Assembly: GCA_938023775.1 (NCBI GenBank)
Contig: CALJDB010000083.1
Span: 1 to 13,449, forward strand
DNA: 13,449 nt
Source: an uncultured Clostridia bacterium
Lineage (GTDB): Bacteria > Bacillota > Clostridia > Oscillospirales > Oscillospiraceae
Direction: 5' to 3'
The first letter of the stretch is position 1. Each line of letters starts with the position of its first letter. A program made the translations under genes and the position numbers. Positions 13,238 through 13,449 of the stretch are shown in pieces. The notes beneath the pieces are model-generated. The model was not told the origin of the DNA. It worked only from the letters and a program-made list of their open reading frames with translations, and made no database searches.

Positions 13238-13263
13238 GGGGAAAGCTTATGCGGCGGGTACAA

Positions 13264-13449
13264 GTTTAAAGGCTCCCCTGTGCAAGGGGAGCTGGCGCGC
13301 GAAGCGCGACTGAGGGGTTGTAGGCTTGCGAAAACGCCGGGCTTGGATGGTTCGGAAGCTTACAACCCCTCAGTCAGCGCTTCGCGCTGACAGCCTCTGC
13401 TGTGCACGCCCCAGTGTGCGCACTGGGGTGCCTTGCACAGGGAGGCCTT
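13264..13449. repeat. Multi-hairpin repeat element, copy 2, cut by the window end
   Basis: Same order of parts as 5683-5836: TTTAAAGG, the CTCCCCT/AGGGGAG hairpin, CGCGC-GAA-GCGCG (13296-13308), GAGGGGTTGTA with TACAACCCCTC, GTCAGCGC-TTC-GCGCTGAC (13373-13391), and the right terminal repeat ending in AGGCCTT at the last base. The expected terminal TTTAAA (as TTAAAT in copy 1) would lie just outside. Two stems differ from copy 1 on both sides in a pairing-preserving way. A 33-base insertion (13398-13430) splits the right terminal hairpin. No gene is visible between the glgB promoter and the window end. Confidence 0.85.

Overview
The window is GC-rich, densely coding bacterial DNA. Gene content and family resemblance point to a Gram-positive member of the Clostridia, most likely an Oscillospirales/Ruminococcaceae-type gut bacterium. 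The clues are an Asp23-nusB-xseA-xseB cluster, solitary BioY, PadR and TetR regulators with classical sigma-A promoters, strong GGAGG ribosome binding sites, several TTG starts, and short hairpin-rich repeats between genes. The taxonomic call is inference; there is no rRNA marker. No tRNA, rRNA, CRISPR array, phage gene or transposase was recognised, and no gene-free stretch exceeds about 275 bases.

Layout. At 67-585 (+) is an unrecognised three-helix membrane protein, followed by a hairpin-rich gap. From 3071 leftwards lies a housekeeping operon on the minus strand: Asp23-family protein, nusB, xseA and xseB. A textbook intrinsic terminator sits between nusB and xseA. Divergent to it is a sugar-nucleotidyltransferase-like gene (3266-4180, +) with an extended -10 promoter. 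Convergent with that gene is bioY (4402-4944, -). The 220-base gap between them holds a near-consensus leftward promoter, a branched palindromic structure and a terminator, which together look like a small structured RNA gene. An RluA-type pseudouridine synthase (5017-5664, +) diverges from bioY, and its promoter overlaps the first ATG of the open frame.

From 5862 to 9767 the minus strand carries an NSS-family sodium-dependent amino-acid transporter (own promoter and start at 7187) and, upstream of it, a TetR regulator / ABC ATPase / ABC permease operon. That operon starts at a perfect TTGACA-17-TATAAT promoter overlapped by an inverted repeat, so it looks like a self-regulated efflux module. 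Back-to-back with it is a PadR regulator (9911-10234, +), also with a palindrome over its promoter. Its operon is collapsed: a few codons of a DUF1700-like gene are joined out of frame to the C-terminal part of a DUF4097-like gene. After a terminator come two small unrecognised + strand genes (132 and 46 residues), then a convergent glgB (11304-13175, -).

Two copies of an approximately 150-base, multi-hairpin element with terminal inverted repeats lie at 5683-5836 and from 13264 to the window end. The copies differ by base changes that preserve the stems, and the second contains a 33-base hairpin insertion. These elements, the collapsed PadR operon, the possible small RNA and the nusB/xseA attenuator are the most interesting non-routine signals. 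I see no clear multi-gene novel defence or metabolic system.
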